A DNA stretch of 64,000 bases from Pseudoalteromonas sp. UG3-2 (lineage in GTDB: Bacteria > Pseudomonadota > Gammaproteobacteria > Enterobacterales > Alteromonadaceae): the NCBI RefSeq assembly GCF_037120705.1, contig NZ_JAWLJU010000002.1:744001-808000 (forward strand), written 5' to 3'. Positions 1 to 9,025 of the stretch are shown one piece after another. Numbering within the stretch: the stretch's first letter is position 1; every line of letters begins with the position of its first letter. The translations under genes were made by a program, and so were the position numbers. The notes below the pieces were generated by a model. That model did not search any database and was not told the DNA's origin. It saw nothing but the letters and a program-made list of their open reading frames with translations.

Positions 1-164
1 TTTTAGACCATGTACGAGCTGAGCTCAGGTATGTGAAAGCTAGCACCTACTAGAAACAGATGACATTTGCATAAATAAAAAGCAGATAGCTAACTATGGA
101 GAGTTTATTGAGTTAAAAGAAGCACTAAGCCAGAAGCACGCAATGCTTAGCGAACAGACAAAGA

Positions 165-182
165 GCACACCCTAAGGTGTGC
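165..182 (-). terminator. Hairpin downstream of ohr
   Basis: A perfect 7-bp stem (165-171 with 176-182) and a 4-nt loop lie 13 bp beyond the ohr stop codon. Read on the minus strand it is followed by a short T-containing tract (CTCTTTG), so it is a plausible but weak intrinsic terminator. Bases 1-164 hold no gene I can support. Confidence 0.45.
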
Positions 183-195
183 CCTGCTAGAAAAA

Positions 196-624
196 TTAAA
201 TCACCGAAAGCTCAACTTTGATGTTGCCACGAGTAGCATTTGAATAAGGGCACACTTCATGGGCCTTTTCGACCAGTGATTGCGCGGTTTCTTTGTCCAT
301 ATCGCCCATAGCCACGGCAAGTTTTACTGCTAAGCCAAAGCCCCCGTCGGTTGGGCCAATGGATACTTCTGAATCAATGTGCGTCTCTTCTGGCAAGTCG
401 ACTTTGGCTTTGCCAGCAACCAATTTTAAGGCACCAATAAAACAAGCCGCATAGCCTGCTGCGAATAACTGCTCAGGGTTAGTGCCTGGGCCATCGTCAC
501 CACCTAGGCCTTTGGGTGTCGATAAAGACACATCTAAACGTCCATCATCAGACTGAGCTGTGCCACTACGGCCACCGGTTGCTTTTGCTTTGGCCGTGTA
601 CGCGATACTTTGTAGTTCTTGCAT
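196..624 (-). CDS. ohr: Organic hydroperoxide resistance protein Ohr
   Basis: Ohr is a cytosolic thiol peroxidase of the OsmC/Ohr family that reduces organic and lipid hydroperoxides, normally with dihydrolipoamide as electron donor. The 142-residue product has the usual family length and both catalytic cysteines: Cys61 in AACFIGAL and Cys125 in VCPYSNA. Arg19 (GGRSG) and Glu51 match the residues that position the reactive cysteine in studied members. The frame stays open upstream to 753, but the ATG at 624 has a good AGGAG ribosome binding site and matches the family N-terminus (MQELQSIAYTAKA). The longer frame would cover the operator sites. It is divergent from the MarR-type gene ohrR, the usual arrangement for peroxide-inducible control. 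Confidence 0.95.
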   Translation of the reverse strand: MQELQSIAYTAKAKATGGRSGTAQSDDGRLDVSLSTPKGLGGDDGPGTNPEQLFAAGYAACFIGALKLVAGKAKVDLPEETHIDSEVSIGPTDGGFGLAVKLAVAMGDMDKETAQSLVEKAHEVCPYSNATRGNIKVELSVI

Positions 625-681
625 AAAGACTCCTGTTTGAGTGTTAAGTTGCCTGCTGAAATACCTACAAGCACAAGCAAT

Positions 682-699
682 TAGTTTGCATGCAAAATA
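682..699. promoter_or_regulatory. Palindromic OhrR operator-like site 1
   Basis: The 18-mer has half-sites TAGTTTGCA and TGCAAAATA, a palindrome with one mismatched pair. It lies between the divergent ohr and ohrR genes, 58 bp upstream of the ohr start. The same motif recurs at 726-743. Assignment to OhrR is inferred from position and repetition. Confidence 0.65.
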
Positions 700-725
700 A
701 TAAACCATTTTATGTAAATTGCAAA

Positions 726-743
726 TAGTTTGCACACAAACTA
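726..743. promoter_or_regulatory. Palindromic OhrR operator-like site 2
   Basis: The site TAGTTTGCACACAAACTA has seven-base arms (TAGTTTG / CAAACTA) in inverted repeat. It ends 36 bp before the ohrR start, so it could mediate autoregulation. Its centre is 44 bp from that of site 1, about four helical turns. Confidence 0.65.
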
Positions 744-779
744 AAATGCACACATACGTTATTAGCGAACATAATTAAG

Positions 780-1226
780 ATGAAGTACCCGCAACTCAAA
801 TTAGATAATCAAATTTGTCACCGCCTCTACATGGCGTCTAATGGCATTGCCCGCGCTTATCGGCAATGGTTAGACGAGCTGGAATTAACCTACCCACAAT
901 ATGTCGTCATGATGGCGCTGTGGGAAAAAGACAACATTAGTATTGCTGAGTTGCTCGACAAAACACACATCGATGGCGGTGCCATGACGCAAATTTTAAA
1001 AAAGATGAGTGATAAACACTTGCTCAGTATCGTAAAGAGTGAGCAAGATAAGCGTAAGCGCGTGTTGAAGTTACAACCGAAAGGCACAGAGTTACAGCAT
1101 CAAGCAGCGATGATCCCAGAGCAGATCCGCTGTCACTTTCCGAGCATTACTGAAACCGAAGCACATACGTTGATAAGTTTATTGGATAAAATAAACAATG
1201 ATATCTCGCTCAAAAGCAATGATTAA
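780..1226 (+). CDS. ohrR: MarR-family organic peroxide sensor/repressor OhrR
   Basis: This is a winged-helix MarR-type regulator of 148 residues, the usual size. OhrR proteins sense organic peroxides by oxidation of an N-terminal cysteine and then release the ohr promoter. Here Cys13 sits in LDNQICHRLY, which matches the conserved peroxidatic-cysteine context of the family. The start at 780 gives the expected N-terminus (MKYPQLKLDNQ), although the upstream ribosome binding site is weak. The gene is divergent from ohr across 155 bp carrying two palindromic sites. The 260-bp gap that follows, up to sbcB, holds no supported gene. Confidence 0.92.
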   Translation: MKYPQLKLDNQICHRLYMASNGIARAYRQWLDELELTYPQYVVMMALWEKDNISIAELLDKTHIDGGAMTQILKKMSDKHLLSIVKSEQDKRKRVLKLQPKGTELQHQAAMIPEQIRCHFPSITETEAHTLISLLDKINNDISLKSND

Positions 1227-1486
1227 CACAGCTTTATTCGCTTTAGAATGCCAGGGGTGAGCAGAAAAGCTATTGGAGTTAATTGCAACAGCTGCAACCA
1301 TGTAGTCCTAGTTACAAAATTAGTCACTCCAATCACTTGAGTAAATAGCTTGGCCCATAGGCAGAGGCTATTTGTTGGCCATTTAACCACCCCTTTGGTG
1401 TTTTCAGTTTGCACCCTACTCGCTCTGTGCGACAATGCTCTCTAATAAATAGGTACTTTTTGCAAAACTAGCAGGTATTGGGCTCA

Positions 1487-2938
1487 ATGGCTGAACATAA
1501 CGAACAATCACTTCAACCTACGATATATTGGCACGACTTTGAAAGCTTTGGCGCCACGCCACAAAAAGACCGACCCAGCCAGTTTGCCGGGATCCGCACC
1601 GATTTAGATTTAAATATTATCGGCGAGCCCTTGATTGAGTACTGCCAGCCAGCGCCAGACTATCTGCCTCAGCCTCAGGCCTGCTTAGTGACCGGGATCA
1701 CGCCGCAAATGGCTTTGCAGAAAGGTTTAAATGAAGCGGAGTTTATGGCCAAAATCCATAATGAATTTGCTCAGCCACAAACCTGTGTGGCCGGTTATAA
1801 CAGCATTCGTTTTGACGATGAATTAACCCGCTATAGTCTTTATCGTAATTTTTACGACCCTTATGAGCGCGAGTGGCAAAATGGTAACAGCCGTTGGGAC
1901 ATTATTGATTTAGTGCGGGCGTGTTATGCCTTACGCCCAGATGGCATCGAGTGGCCACTGCGTGAAGATGGCAACCCAAGCTTTAAGCTTGAACATTTAA
2001 CCTTGGCCAATGGCATTGAACACGGTGCCGCCCACGATGCTTTAAGTGACGTAACCGCAACCATTGCTTTGGCTAAGTTAATTAAAACCAAACAGCCAAA
2101 GTTATATGATTTTTATTTTAATCACCGTCATAAAAAAGCAGTCAATGAGTTAATTGACGTCTACAACATGCAACCTTTGGTGCATATTTCTTCGATGTTT
2201 TCTGCTGCGCAAGGCTGCACTTCGTGGGTAGCGCCAATGAGCTTCCATCCAGTAAATAAAAACGCGGTAATTTGTTTTGATTTAACCCAGCCGCCTGAGG
2301 TACTTGAAGAGCTTGACGTTGAGCAATTAAAAGCTCGCCTCTACACTAAACGCAGCGAACTCACCGAAGATCAGTTGCCTGTTGGATTAAAGCTGGTGCA
2401 CATCAATAAGTGCCCCTTTATCGCACCAGCAAAAACCTTATTACCGGAAAACGCAGAGCGCCTTGGCATTGACCGTGAAGCCTGTTTAGCCAACCTTAAA
2501 TATTTGCGCGCGCGACCAGAGTTAAGAGATAAAGTCGCAGAAGTTTTTACTGAACAAAACGGCTTTGATAAGCCAACTAATCCGGATTATCAACTTTATG
2601 ATGGCTTTACCAGCAAGGCCGATAAAGCCAAGTTTGCCATTATTCGTGCCGCCTCTCCCGAGGAGTTGGCTGAGATGCAGCTAGATTTTGAAGACAGCAA
2701 ATTCCATACGCTATTATTTCGCTACCGTGCCCGTAACTGGCCTCATACCTTATCACCGCAAGAACTTGATAAATGGCGTAAATATTGTCAAAACAAGTTG
2801 ATGCATAATGAGGATAACCCATCCATTTCGGCCGAAGATTTTATGCTGGAGCTGGAAAACCTAGTTGCTGAGAACGAGAGCAATGAGCGCAATATGACTA
2901 TATTAAAAGCGCTCTATCACTACGCTCAAAGTCTATAA
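1487..2938 (+). CDS. sbcB: Exodeoxyribonuclease I
   Basis: Exonuclease I is a processive 3'-5' single-strand DNA exonuclease used in mismatch repair and in limiting recombination intermediates. The product of 483 residues is close to the E. coli enzyme (475). The DnaQ-superfamily Exo I motif is HDFES with Asp17 and Glu19, followed by NSIRFDDE (Exo II) and HDALSDV (Exo III). The C-terminal half matches the SH3-like and helical extension typical of SbcB. An in-frame TTG occurs at 1478, but the ATG at 1487 sits at a better distance from the GCAGG at 1471-1475. The gene stands alone and converges on lolE. Confidence 0.95.
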   Translation: MAEHNEQSLQPTIYWHDFESFGATPQKDRPSQFAGIRTDLDLNIIGEPLIEYCQPAPDYLPQPQACLVTGITPQMALQKGLNEAEFMAKIHNEFAQPQTCVAGYNSIRFDDELTRYSLYRNFYDPYEREWQNGNSRWDIIDLVRACYALRPDGIEWPLREDGNPSFKLEHLTLANGIEHGAAHDALSDVTATIALAKLIKTKQPKLYDFYFNHRHKKAVNELIDVYNMQPLVHISSMFSAAQGCTSWVAPMSFHPVNKNAVICFDLTQPPEVLEELDVEQLKARLYTKRSELTEDQLPVGLKLVHINKCPFIAPAKTLLPENAERLGIDREACLANLKYLRARPELRDKVAEVFTEQNGFDKPTNPDYQLYDGFTSKADKAKFAIIRAASPEELAEMQLDFEDSKFHTLLFRYRARNWPHTLSPQELDKWRKYCQNKLMHNEDNPSISAEDFMLELENLVAENESNERNMTILKALYHYAQSL

Positions 2939-2940
2939 TG

Positions 2941-2973
2941 CATAGCTCACTGCAGCCAAAGCAGTGAGCTATG
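2941..2973. terminator. Bidirectional terminator between sbcB and lolE
   Basis: A perfect 13-bp stem (2941-2953 with 2961-2973) and a 7-nt loop fill almost the entire 38-bp gap between the convergent stop codons. There is no long T-run, so termination may be weak or may serve both strands. Confidence 0.7.
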
Positions 2974-2976
2974 TCG

Positions 2977-4206
2977 TTAGCCATTACCAAGTACTTTCGC
3001 GGGGTCGGTTTTAGTCGCTTGCCATGCGGGGTAAAGGCTAGCAATGGCAGCCATAATAAAGGTGGCCGCGAGGCTAATATAGATGTCCGTCCATACTAAT
3101 TTGCTGGGCAAATACTCAATAAAGTACACCCCTTGCAGCGGGTTATTGTCACTGAGGTTTATCCAGGCTTTAAATAGCTCAGGAATATTAATCGCTAAAA
3201 ATATCCCCACCACACTGCCTATTATCGCACCGATTGCCGCATAGGTGATCCCTTGCATAGCAAAGGTGGCGAATATGGTGCTGTCTTGTGCGCCCATGGT
3301 TTTTAAAATGGCAATGTCGGCGCGCTTTTCTTTTACTTCCATCACCATGGACGAAATAATATTAAAACTCGCCACAGCGATGATTAAAAAGACCACTAAA
3401 TACACTATGGTTCGCACCATTTGAATATCTTGATACAAGCCACCTTGAGTACGAAACCACGAAGACACATACACCAAATCGGGAAGCGTTTTCCCCGCTT
3501 GGGTGGCAATCTGATGCGCTTGAAAGACATCGCTGACCTTTGCCCGTAAGCCCGTAACCGTCGTGCTATCCATTGCCATGGCTTGTTGTAAGTCTTGAAT
3601 AGGCAATAGTGCCAAGGTTTGATCCAACGGTCCGCCCATGGCAACCAGTCCGGCCACGGTGGCGGTTAAGCGCTTAGGAGCTGCTAATGGGTTATCAGCA
3701 TGGCGATTGGCCACCAGCAATTGGATGCTATCCCCCACCTCAACGGCGAGCTTTTTTGCAATGGCCTGACCAATAATGATCTCACCCGAAGCCAACTGCG
3801 ATAACGGCTTTTCGGCAACAAACTCGCCAACGCTAGAGACGTTTTCATGCAAGTTAGGCACAATGCCTTTGAGCTGAGCGGCTTTTAGTACTCCCTTAAA
3901 CTGCAGCATTGCCGTGAGGTTAATCTCGGCCGTGGCGGCGACAATATTAGGATGCTCTTCTAAAAGGCTGACTTTAGAAGGCCAATTGGCAATGGGCTCA
4001 TAAGGTGCTTCATAGCTTACCTGAGGGACCACAGACAATAACCGCTGCTCAAGTTGCTCTTCAAAACCATTTATTACAGACAGCGCAACGATTAACACCG
4101 CCATTCCAAGCATCACACCCAGAGTAGAAGCCCGGGTTAAAAAGCCAATAAAGCCAAGTTGACGTTTTGACTCACGAAAGCGTTTACTTAAAAAGTAACT
4201 AAGCAT
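2977..4206 (-). CDS. lolE: Lipoprotein-releasing ABC transporter permease LolE
   Basis: LolE is one of the two inner-membrane permeases of the LolCDE complex, which extracts mature outer-membrane lipoproteins from the inner membrane and hands them to LolA. The protein has the MacB/FtsX-type layout: one N-terminal membrane helix ([16 protein letters not shown]), a long periplasmic domain, then three C-terminal helices, with the conserved [15 protein letters not shown] cytoplasmic segment. An upstream in-frame GTG at 4218 is possible, but the ATG at 4206 has an AGGTGA ribosome binding site nine bases upstream and overlaps lolD by 8 bp, like the lolC-lolD junction. The [18 protein letters not shown] stretch fits LolE better than LolC. 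It is last in the lolCDE operon. Confidence 0.93.
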   Translation of the reverse strand: MLSYFLSKRFRESKRQLGFIGFLTRASTLGVMLGMAVLIVALSVINGFEEQLEQRLLSVVPQVSYEAPYEPIANWPSKVSLLEEHPNIVAATAEINLTAMLQFKGVLKAAQLKGIVPNLHENVSSVGEFVAEKPLSQLASGEIIIGQAIAKKLAVEVGDSIQLLVANRHADNPLAAPKRLTATVAGLVAMGGPLDQTLALLPIQDLQQAMAMDSTTVTGLRAKVSDVFQAHQIATQAGKTLPDLVYVSSWFRTQGGLYQDIQMVRTIVYLVVFLIIAVASFNIISSMVMEVKEKRADIAILKTMGAQDSTIFATFAMQGITYAAIGAIIGSVVGIFLAINIPELFKAWINLSDNNPLQGVYFIEYLPSKLVWTDIYISLAATFIMAAIASLYPAWQATKTDPAKVLGNG

Positions 4207-4888
4207 GCTGGTATTCACCTACTTTACCATCGTCTAGCTGCACCGCGCGGCCAAGCTTATCTGCCAGCTCTAAATCGTGGGTCACCACCACAAAACTGGT
4301 ATTAAGCTGTTGATTCAATTCATTCAATAAATCATAAATTTTTAGGGCATTGTGTTTATCTAGGTTGCCTGTGGGTTCATCGGCTAACACCAGCGCCGGC
4401 TCAGTTACCAAGGCGCGAGCAATGGCGACCCGTTGACGCTCTCCGCCAGACAGTTCAGAAGGTTTATGCTGAGCCCGGTGGCTAAGCCCTACTTTATCTA
4501 ACATCGCCAAGGCCTGGGTATTGGCAGTTTTTGCGTCTTTGCCGGCAATGAGCAGCGGCATGGCGACGTTTTCTACTGCCGTAAACTCCATCAATAAGTG
4601 ATGAAATTGATAAATAAACCCAAGGTGTTGATTACGAAATTCGGCTTGTTTTTTTCGTGATAATTTACCGACTTCCACCCCTTTGATTTTCACACATCCT
4701 TCAGATGCCTTATCCAAGGTACCAAGAATATGCAATAGGGTACTTTTTCCTGAGCCGGAACTGCCAACAATGGCCAGCATTTCTCCCTGCTCTACGGCCA
4801 AGTCGACCCCTTTTAGTACTTTGACTTGTGTTTTGCCATCTTGGTAGTTTTTCACCAGCCCTTGGCAATGTATTACTAATTCACTCAT
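4199..4888 (-). CDS. lolD: Lipoprotein-releasing ABC transporter ATPase LolD
   Basis: LolD is the cytoplasmic ATPase that powers lipoprotein release by LolCE. All ABC motifs are present: Walker A GSSGSGKS (42-49), the Q-loop around [10 protein letters not shown], signature LSGGE (146-150), Walker B with LADEP (168-172) and the H-loop in [21 protein letters not shown] is typical of LolD within the MacB/LolD group. The 229-residue length is normal. Its start overlaps the lolC stop by 8 bp and is preceded by a GAGG-type ribosome binding site, indicating translational coupling. Confidence 0.96.
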   Translation of the reverse strand: MSELVIHCQGLVKNYQDGKTQVKVLKGVDLAVEQGEMLAIVGSSGSGKSTLLHILGTLDKASEGCVKIKGVEVGKLSRKKQAEFRNQHLGFIYQFHHLLMEFTAVENVAMPLLIAGKDAKTANTQALAMLDKVGLSHRAQHKPSELSGGERQRVAIARALVTEPALVLADEPTGNLDKHNALKIYDLLNELNQQLNTSFVVVTHDLELADKLGRAVQLDDGKVGEYQHA

Positions 4889-6080
4889 ATCTTAAAACCT
4901 CAGCTGGTAACACATTAGATGCTCGTTTTGCCGGGTATAAAGTGGCAATAAAGCTAAGTAAAATACTGCCACACGCCATCATCACTAAACCGAGCACCTC
5001 AATTCTTACCGGTAGTGTTGCGCCGCCTAATAGATTCAACCCCAATAACTGCAACACCTCATTAATGTAATTCGATAACAACAGCCCAGCCACAACCCCA
5101 ATAAGGGTCCCAATCAAACCGTTATACATACCTTGTGCCATAAACACTCGAGCAATCATTGCCGGCGTAAAGCCCAGTGTTTGCAGTATGGCGACTTCTC
5201 CTTGTTTTTCACTGACCATCATCGACAGTGCAGAAACAATGTTAAACACAGCGACGATAATGATCAGTCCTAACAGCAATGACATCACCCTTTTTTCCAT
5301 GGCCACCGCAGCAAATAAGGTCCCTTGTTGGGTTTGCCAGTCTTGGTATTCCAGCCCCTGTAATTGCTCACCAAGTTGTTGATAAAAAACTTCTAATTCA
5401 AAAGCATCATAAAGATGAATATTAAGGTCGTATTGCTTGGGCTGCTTACGCATTAACCGCTGTAAACTTTTACCATCGGCAAAGGCTAGGTAGGTATCGG
5501 CTTCACTTTGGCCATCATAAACCGCCGCTACCGTAAATAACCGCTGCGTTGGGGTGCGCCCGAGCGGTGAATAACTGGTGTATTCAGGCATGATAACTCG
5601 CACTTGCTGACCGACACTCACTCCCAGCTTGTTAGCTAAGTAACGGCTGATGGCTAATTGATATTTTTGTTGTTGTAAGTGCTGTAAACTGCCCGCCTGC
5701 ACACTTGGTTGTAAAACACGGTTTGATTGCGCAAATAGTCCCTGTAACTTCACCCCCACCAAATCTTGGTTGGTTTGCAATATGACATCACTGGCCAAGT
5801 ACGGCGATACTTGTTTTACGAGCGGGTGATTGCTTAAACGTTGGCGCTTTTCACGACTTAGCTGCTCACTGTTTTTGACTTGAATATGCGGGATTAAATC
5901 TAACATCGCGGACTTTAAGCTTTGTTCAAAGCCATTCATTACCGAGCTCACTGTGAGCAAACTCATTAGCCCTAATGCAATACCTGCAATGGAAAAAAAA
6001 GAAATAAATGAAATAAATGCATTGCCCTTAGCAGCACGGCTATACCGCAAGCCAACAAACAAGCTAACTGGTTGAAACAT
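4881..6080 (-). CDS. lolC: Lipoprotein-releasing ABC transporter permease LolC
   Basis: LolC is the partner permease of LolE and, in E. coli, recruits the periplasmic chaperone LolA. The 399-residue protein starts [16 protein letters not shown], the characteristic LolC N-terminus. It has one N-terminal helix ending in [12 protein letters not shown], a periplasmic domain, then three C-terminal helices preceded by [14 protein letters not shown]. It is the first gene of the operon. The 197-bp gap between it and the upstream histidine kinase presumably carries the lol promoter, though I could not identify a convincing one. Confidence 0.94.
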   Translation of the reverse strand: MFQPVSLFVGLRYSRAAKGNAFISFISFFSIAGIALGLMSLLTVSSVMNGFEQSLKSAMLDLIPHIQVKNSEQLSREKRQRLSNHPLVKQVSPYLASDVILQTNQDLVGVKLQGLFAQSNRVLQPSVQAGSLQHLQQQKYQLAISRYLANKLGVSVGQQVRVIMPEYTSYSPLGRTPTQRLFTVAAVYDGQSEADTYLAFADGKSLQRLMRKQPKQYDLNIHLYDAFELEVFYQQLGEQLQGLEYQDWQTQQGTLFAAVAMEKRVMSLLLGLIIIVAVFNIVSALSMMVSEKQGEVAILQTLGFTPAMIARVFMAQGMYNGLIGTLIGVVAGLLLSNYINEVLQLLGLNLLGGATLPVRIEVLGLVMMACGSILLSFIATLYPAKRASNVLPAEVLRYE

Positions 6081-6277
6081 AATTTATCTCGTCAAACTTA
6101 GCTGCGCCGATACTACCATATACCAAGCGTAAGTGATGACTGAAAACGAAGAAAAAATGTGACAATATTTGAATAGCAAAGCGAACCCGTAAAGTGAGCA
6201 CTCTGCTGGAATTTAAAGGGGCCTCTTAGGGCTACAGAATCAAAGGCCGATTTGCTGTTTTCTCTGTGACAAAGCTT

Positions 6278-7876
6278 TTAGCTATTCTGGCAAATATTGC
6301 TAAATAAATTGACTATATCGGACTTTTGGTAGGGCTTTGTGATGACATCATCAAATAAGGTATTGAGCTCTTTTTCTTGAAAGACATCGGCGGTGACCGC
6401 TACTTTCGGTTTGCTTACCCCTTGTGACTTTAGTTGCTTCAAGGCTTCAATCCCAGACATTCCTGGTAAATTAATGTCTAGTAGAAAAATGTCGAAGCTT
6501 TGCAAACTGGCTTTGCTGAGTAAGGCTTCGGCATCATCAAAAATGGTAAATTGACAGCCAAGCTGTTGCAATACTGCCTTAATTAACATTTGATTTAGGG
6601 GATTGTCTTCAACAACGCACACCCGAATGTTATCAAACTGCGCTTGCTGTGGTGTCGGTGTTAGAGTTGTCGAAGAGCAAGCCTCAATTGGCAAGGTGAT
6701 GGTCACCACAGTGCCTTTTTTTAGTGCACTGCTGAGTTTAATGGTACCAGCCATTAACTCGACTAATCCTTTGGTGATGCAAAGTCCAAGGCCGGTGCCC
6801 TCTTTTCTTTGCATGCCTACTTGTTTGTATTTATCAAACAACAGCGCCTGATCTTTTTTACTGATCCCCACTCCCTGATCGGCCACTTCAATATGTAACT
6901 GCTCATCGATAAGAGCAAAGCGCACATTCACTTTCTTGCCCTTGGGGGTAAACTTAATGGCATTACTGACAATATTGCTAATGATTTGCGAAAGCTTGGT
7001 TTTGTCGAGATAAAAAGCGCGGCCAGACAAATCACTGTCAACGTCGCTGTGCAGCACCACACCACTTTGCTTAGCCTTTACGCTAAGCATGTTGATAATG
7101 CGTGCTAAAAAAGAGCCTAACATCAACTTTTGCGGTTTTAGCTCCATTTTACCGGCGTATATCTTTTCGAGGTCGAGAACAGAATTGACGATTTCAAGCA
7201 GTTGCTGGCCACTAAAATCAATGCTTTCAATGTAGTTAACATGCTCTGGCGGCAAGGTTTGCACCTCTGGTGCATTTTTTAAAATTTCACTAAAGCCGGT
7301 AATGGCGTTTAATGGGGTGCGTAACTCGTGACTGATGGTGGATAAAAACTCATCCTTGGCATTGCCTAATTTCTCCAACGCTTTTATTTTCACTCGCAGC
7401 TCAAGTTGTGCGATGACTTGCTTTGCCAAGATTTCCAGTGCCAACTTTTGTTCTTCGCTTAGTTTACTGGGTTTATCACTGATAGCACATAACGTGCCTA
7501 TGGCTTGACCATTGGGGGCTTTTAAAGGCGCGCCGGCGTAAAAGCGGATTTTTGGTTCACCAGTGACCAAGGGATTATCGGAAAAACGGGCGTCTAGCTC
7601 GGTGTCTTCCACTTCAAAAATGTGTTCATGTAAAATGGTATGGGCACAAAAGGCGACATCGCGGCTGGTTTCAGTGGCGTCTAACCCTACCTTAGATTTA
7701 AACCATTGGCGGTCTTCATCGACCAAACTCACTAAGGAAATGGGCGTACCACAAATGACCGAAGCGAGTTGAGTAATGTCATCGAAGCATTGCTCGGCTT
7801 CGGTATCCAATACCTCGTAGAGTTTGAGAGTTTCTAACCTTTGTGTTTCGTCTTTTGGCAGCGGCGCACTTTGCAT
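6278..7876 (-). CDS. Soluble GAF-domain hybrid histidine kinase with C-terminal receiver
   Basis: This is a cytoplasmic hybrid sensor kinase of 532 residues without membrane segments. Its order is an N-terminal GAF domain (about 20-160), HisKA with phospho-acceptor His183 in SHELRTPLN, HATPase_c with N-box NIVSNAIKF, G1 DQGVGIS and G2 GTGLGL, and a C-terminal receiver with VVEDN, phospho-acceptor Asp467 in LLDINLPG and Lys in ITKPYQ. The GAF part resembles stand-alone GAF sensors with the AFCAHTIL and APLKAPNG stretches. The partner and signal are unknown; no response-regulator gene is adjacent. An AAGGAG ribosome binding site precedes the ATG. Confidence 0.9.
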   Translation of the reverse strand: MQSAPLPKDETQRLETLKLYEVLDTEAEQCFDDITQLASVICGTPISLVSLVDEDRQWFKSKVGLDATETSRDVAFCAHTILHEHIFEVEDTELDARFSDNPLVTGEPKIRFYAGAPLKAPNGQAIGTLCAISDKPSKLSEEQKLALEILAKQVIAQLELRVKIKALEKLGNAKDEFLSTISHELRTPLNAITGFSEILKNAPEVQTLPPEHVNYIESIDFSGQQLLEIVNSVLDLEKIYAGKMELKPQKLMLGSFLARIINMLSVKAKQSGVVLHSDVDSDLSGRAFYLDKTKLSQIISNIVSNAIKFTPKGKKVNVRFALIDEQLHIEVADQGVGISKKDQALLFDKYKQVGMQRKEGTGLGLCITKGLVELMAGTIKLSSALKKGTVVTITLPIEACSSTTLTPTPQQAQFDNIRVCVVEDNPLNQMLIKAVLQQLGCQFTIFDDAEALLSKASLQSFDIFLLDINLPGMSGIEALKQLKSQGVSKPKVAVTADVFQEKELNTLFDDVITKPYQKSDIVNLFSNICQNS

Positions 7877-8070
7877 TATTGATTTGCTCCTTAATATCCA
7901 TATATGACTCTAGCACTTAGCATAAAGCTAAGCCATGATCATTGAGATACACTATGAAGTTTTTTCCTTCGTCGATTACCTGAACACCTTATTATAGCTC
8001 GCCACTACTTTAACAGCGCCTTTGATGCTAGTGTTGCTGTAATAGTGTAATAAACGGTATAGCAATTTAG

Positions 8071-8994
8071 ATGTTTTGGTCGGAAAAAGAAAAAGGCACC
8101 ATTGAAATGATAGTCGCCATGGTGCTTTCGGGCACTATTGGCTATTTTGTGGTTAGCTCAGGGCAGTCTTTTTGGAATGTGGTGTTCTTTCGCTGTGTGA
8201 TCGGCGCCATCTGCTTACTTGCGTATGTTGCCTACACCAAACAGTTTTCCCGTCAGCTTTTAACGCCACAAGCCTTTGCTGTGGTGTTACTTGGCGGTAT
8301 GACACTGGTCGCTAATTGGCTGTTGCTGTTTGCCTCCTTTGAATACATCGCGTTTTCTATCGCCATTATTGCCTATCATATGCAACCCATTATGTTGGTG
8401 CTGCTAAGCGCCATTATTTATAAACAACTACCCAGTGTTGCGGTTATATTTTGGCTCTGCACCGCTGTTATCGGCTTATGGTTAGTGGTTGATGTGGATT
8501 ATCAAAACCTTATCTCTGTGCTTTTCTCAAGCTCTGAAGACACTGCGGTGTATGGTCTGTTATTGGCCTTGGGTGCAGCCTTTTTTTATACTTTAACGAC
8601 GCTACTGACGAAAAAGGTCAGTCATCTGCCCTCGGCGGTAGTGGCGGTGATCCAAATTTTATTTGGTGGCGTGTTTTTATTGCCTTGGGTGGATTTTTCC
8701 GCGCTGCCAGAATCCACTATTCAGTGGGGGCATATTATGATGCTGGGTGTGGTGAATACCGGTTTTATGTACGTGATAATGTATGACGCCTTTGCCCGCT
8801 TACACACTACGGTCATCGCCATTCTATCGTTCATTTACCCCATTGTGGCGCTGCTGGTCGACTTCGCGGCCTTTGATCACACCATATCGTTACTGCAAGG
8901 TATTGGCATTGTGCTTATATTAACGGCGGTTGCAGCTGTAAAGTTAGATTGGCGGTTAGGCCGGTTATTTCGGCCCAAGCGACAACCACTTTAG
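8071..8994 (+). CDS. DMT-superfamily (EamA) inner-membrane transporter
   Basis: This 307-residue protein is a hydrophobic permease with about ten predicted membrane helices in two EamA-type repeats, typical of drug/metabolite exporters. The first repeat contains the GTIGYFVVSSGQ stretch and the second starts near residue 165 (LLLALGAAFFYTLTTLL). The substrate cannot be read from the sequence; relatives export amino acids or other small metabolites. The ATG at 8071 gives a short charged N-terminus (SEKEKGTIEM) as in relatives, though an ATG at 8107 is possible. It converges on the Msr fusion gene with a 31-bp gap. Confidence 0.82.
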   Translation: MFWSEKEKGTIEMIVAMVLSGTIGYFVVSSGQSFWNVVFFRCVIGAICLLAYVAYTKQFSRQLLTPQAFAVVLLGGMTLVANWLLLFASFEYIAFSIAIIAYHMQPIMLVLLSAIIYKQLPSVAVIFWLCTAVIGLWLVVDVDYQNLISVLFSSSEDTAVYGLLLALGAAFFYTLTTLLTKKVSHLPSAVVAVIQILFGGVFLLPWVDFSALPESTIQWGHIMMLGVVNTGFMYVIMYDAFARLHTTVIAILSFIYPIVALLVDFAAFDHTISLLQGIGIVLILTAVAAVKLDWRLGRLFRPKRQPL

Positions 8995-9025
8995 TGCTAT
9001 AAAGGAGCAAATCTCAACCAAGCCG

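Noticed and set aside
1223..1435. A 70-codon minus-strand frame between ohrR and sbcB
   Set aside because: No ribosome binding site, no recognisable family, and it abuts the ohrR stop. Composition looks non-coding.
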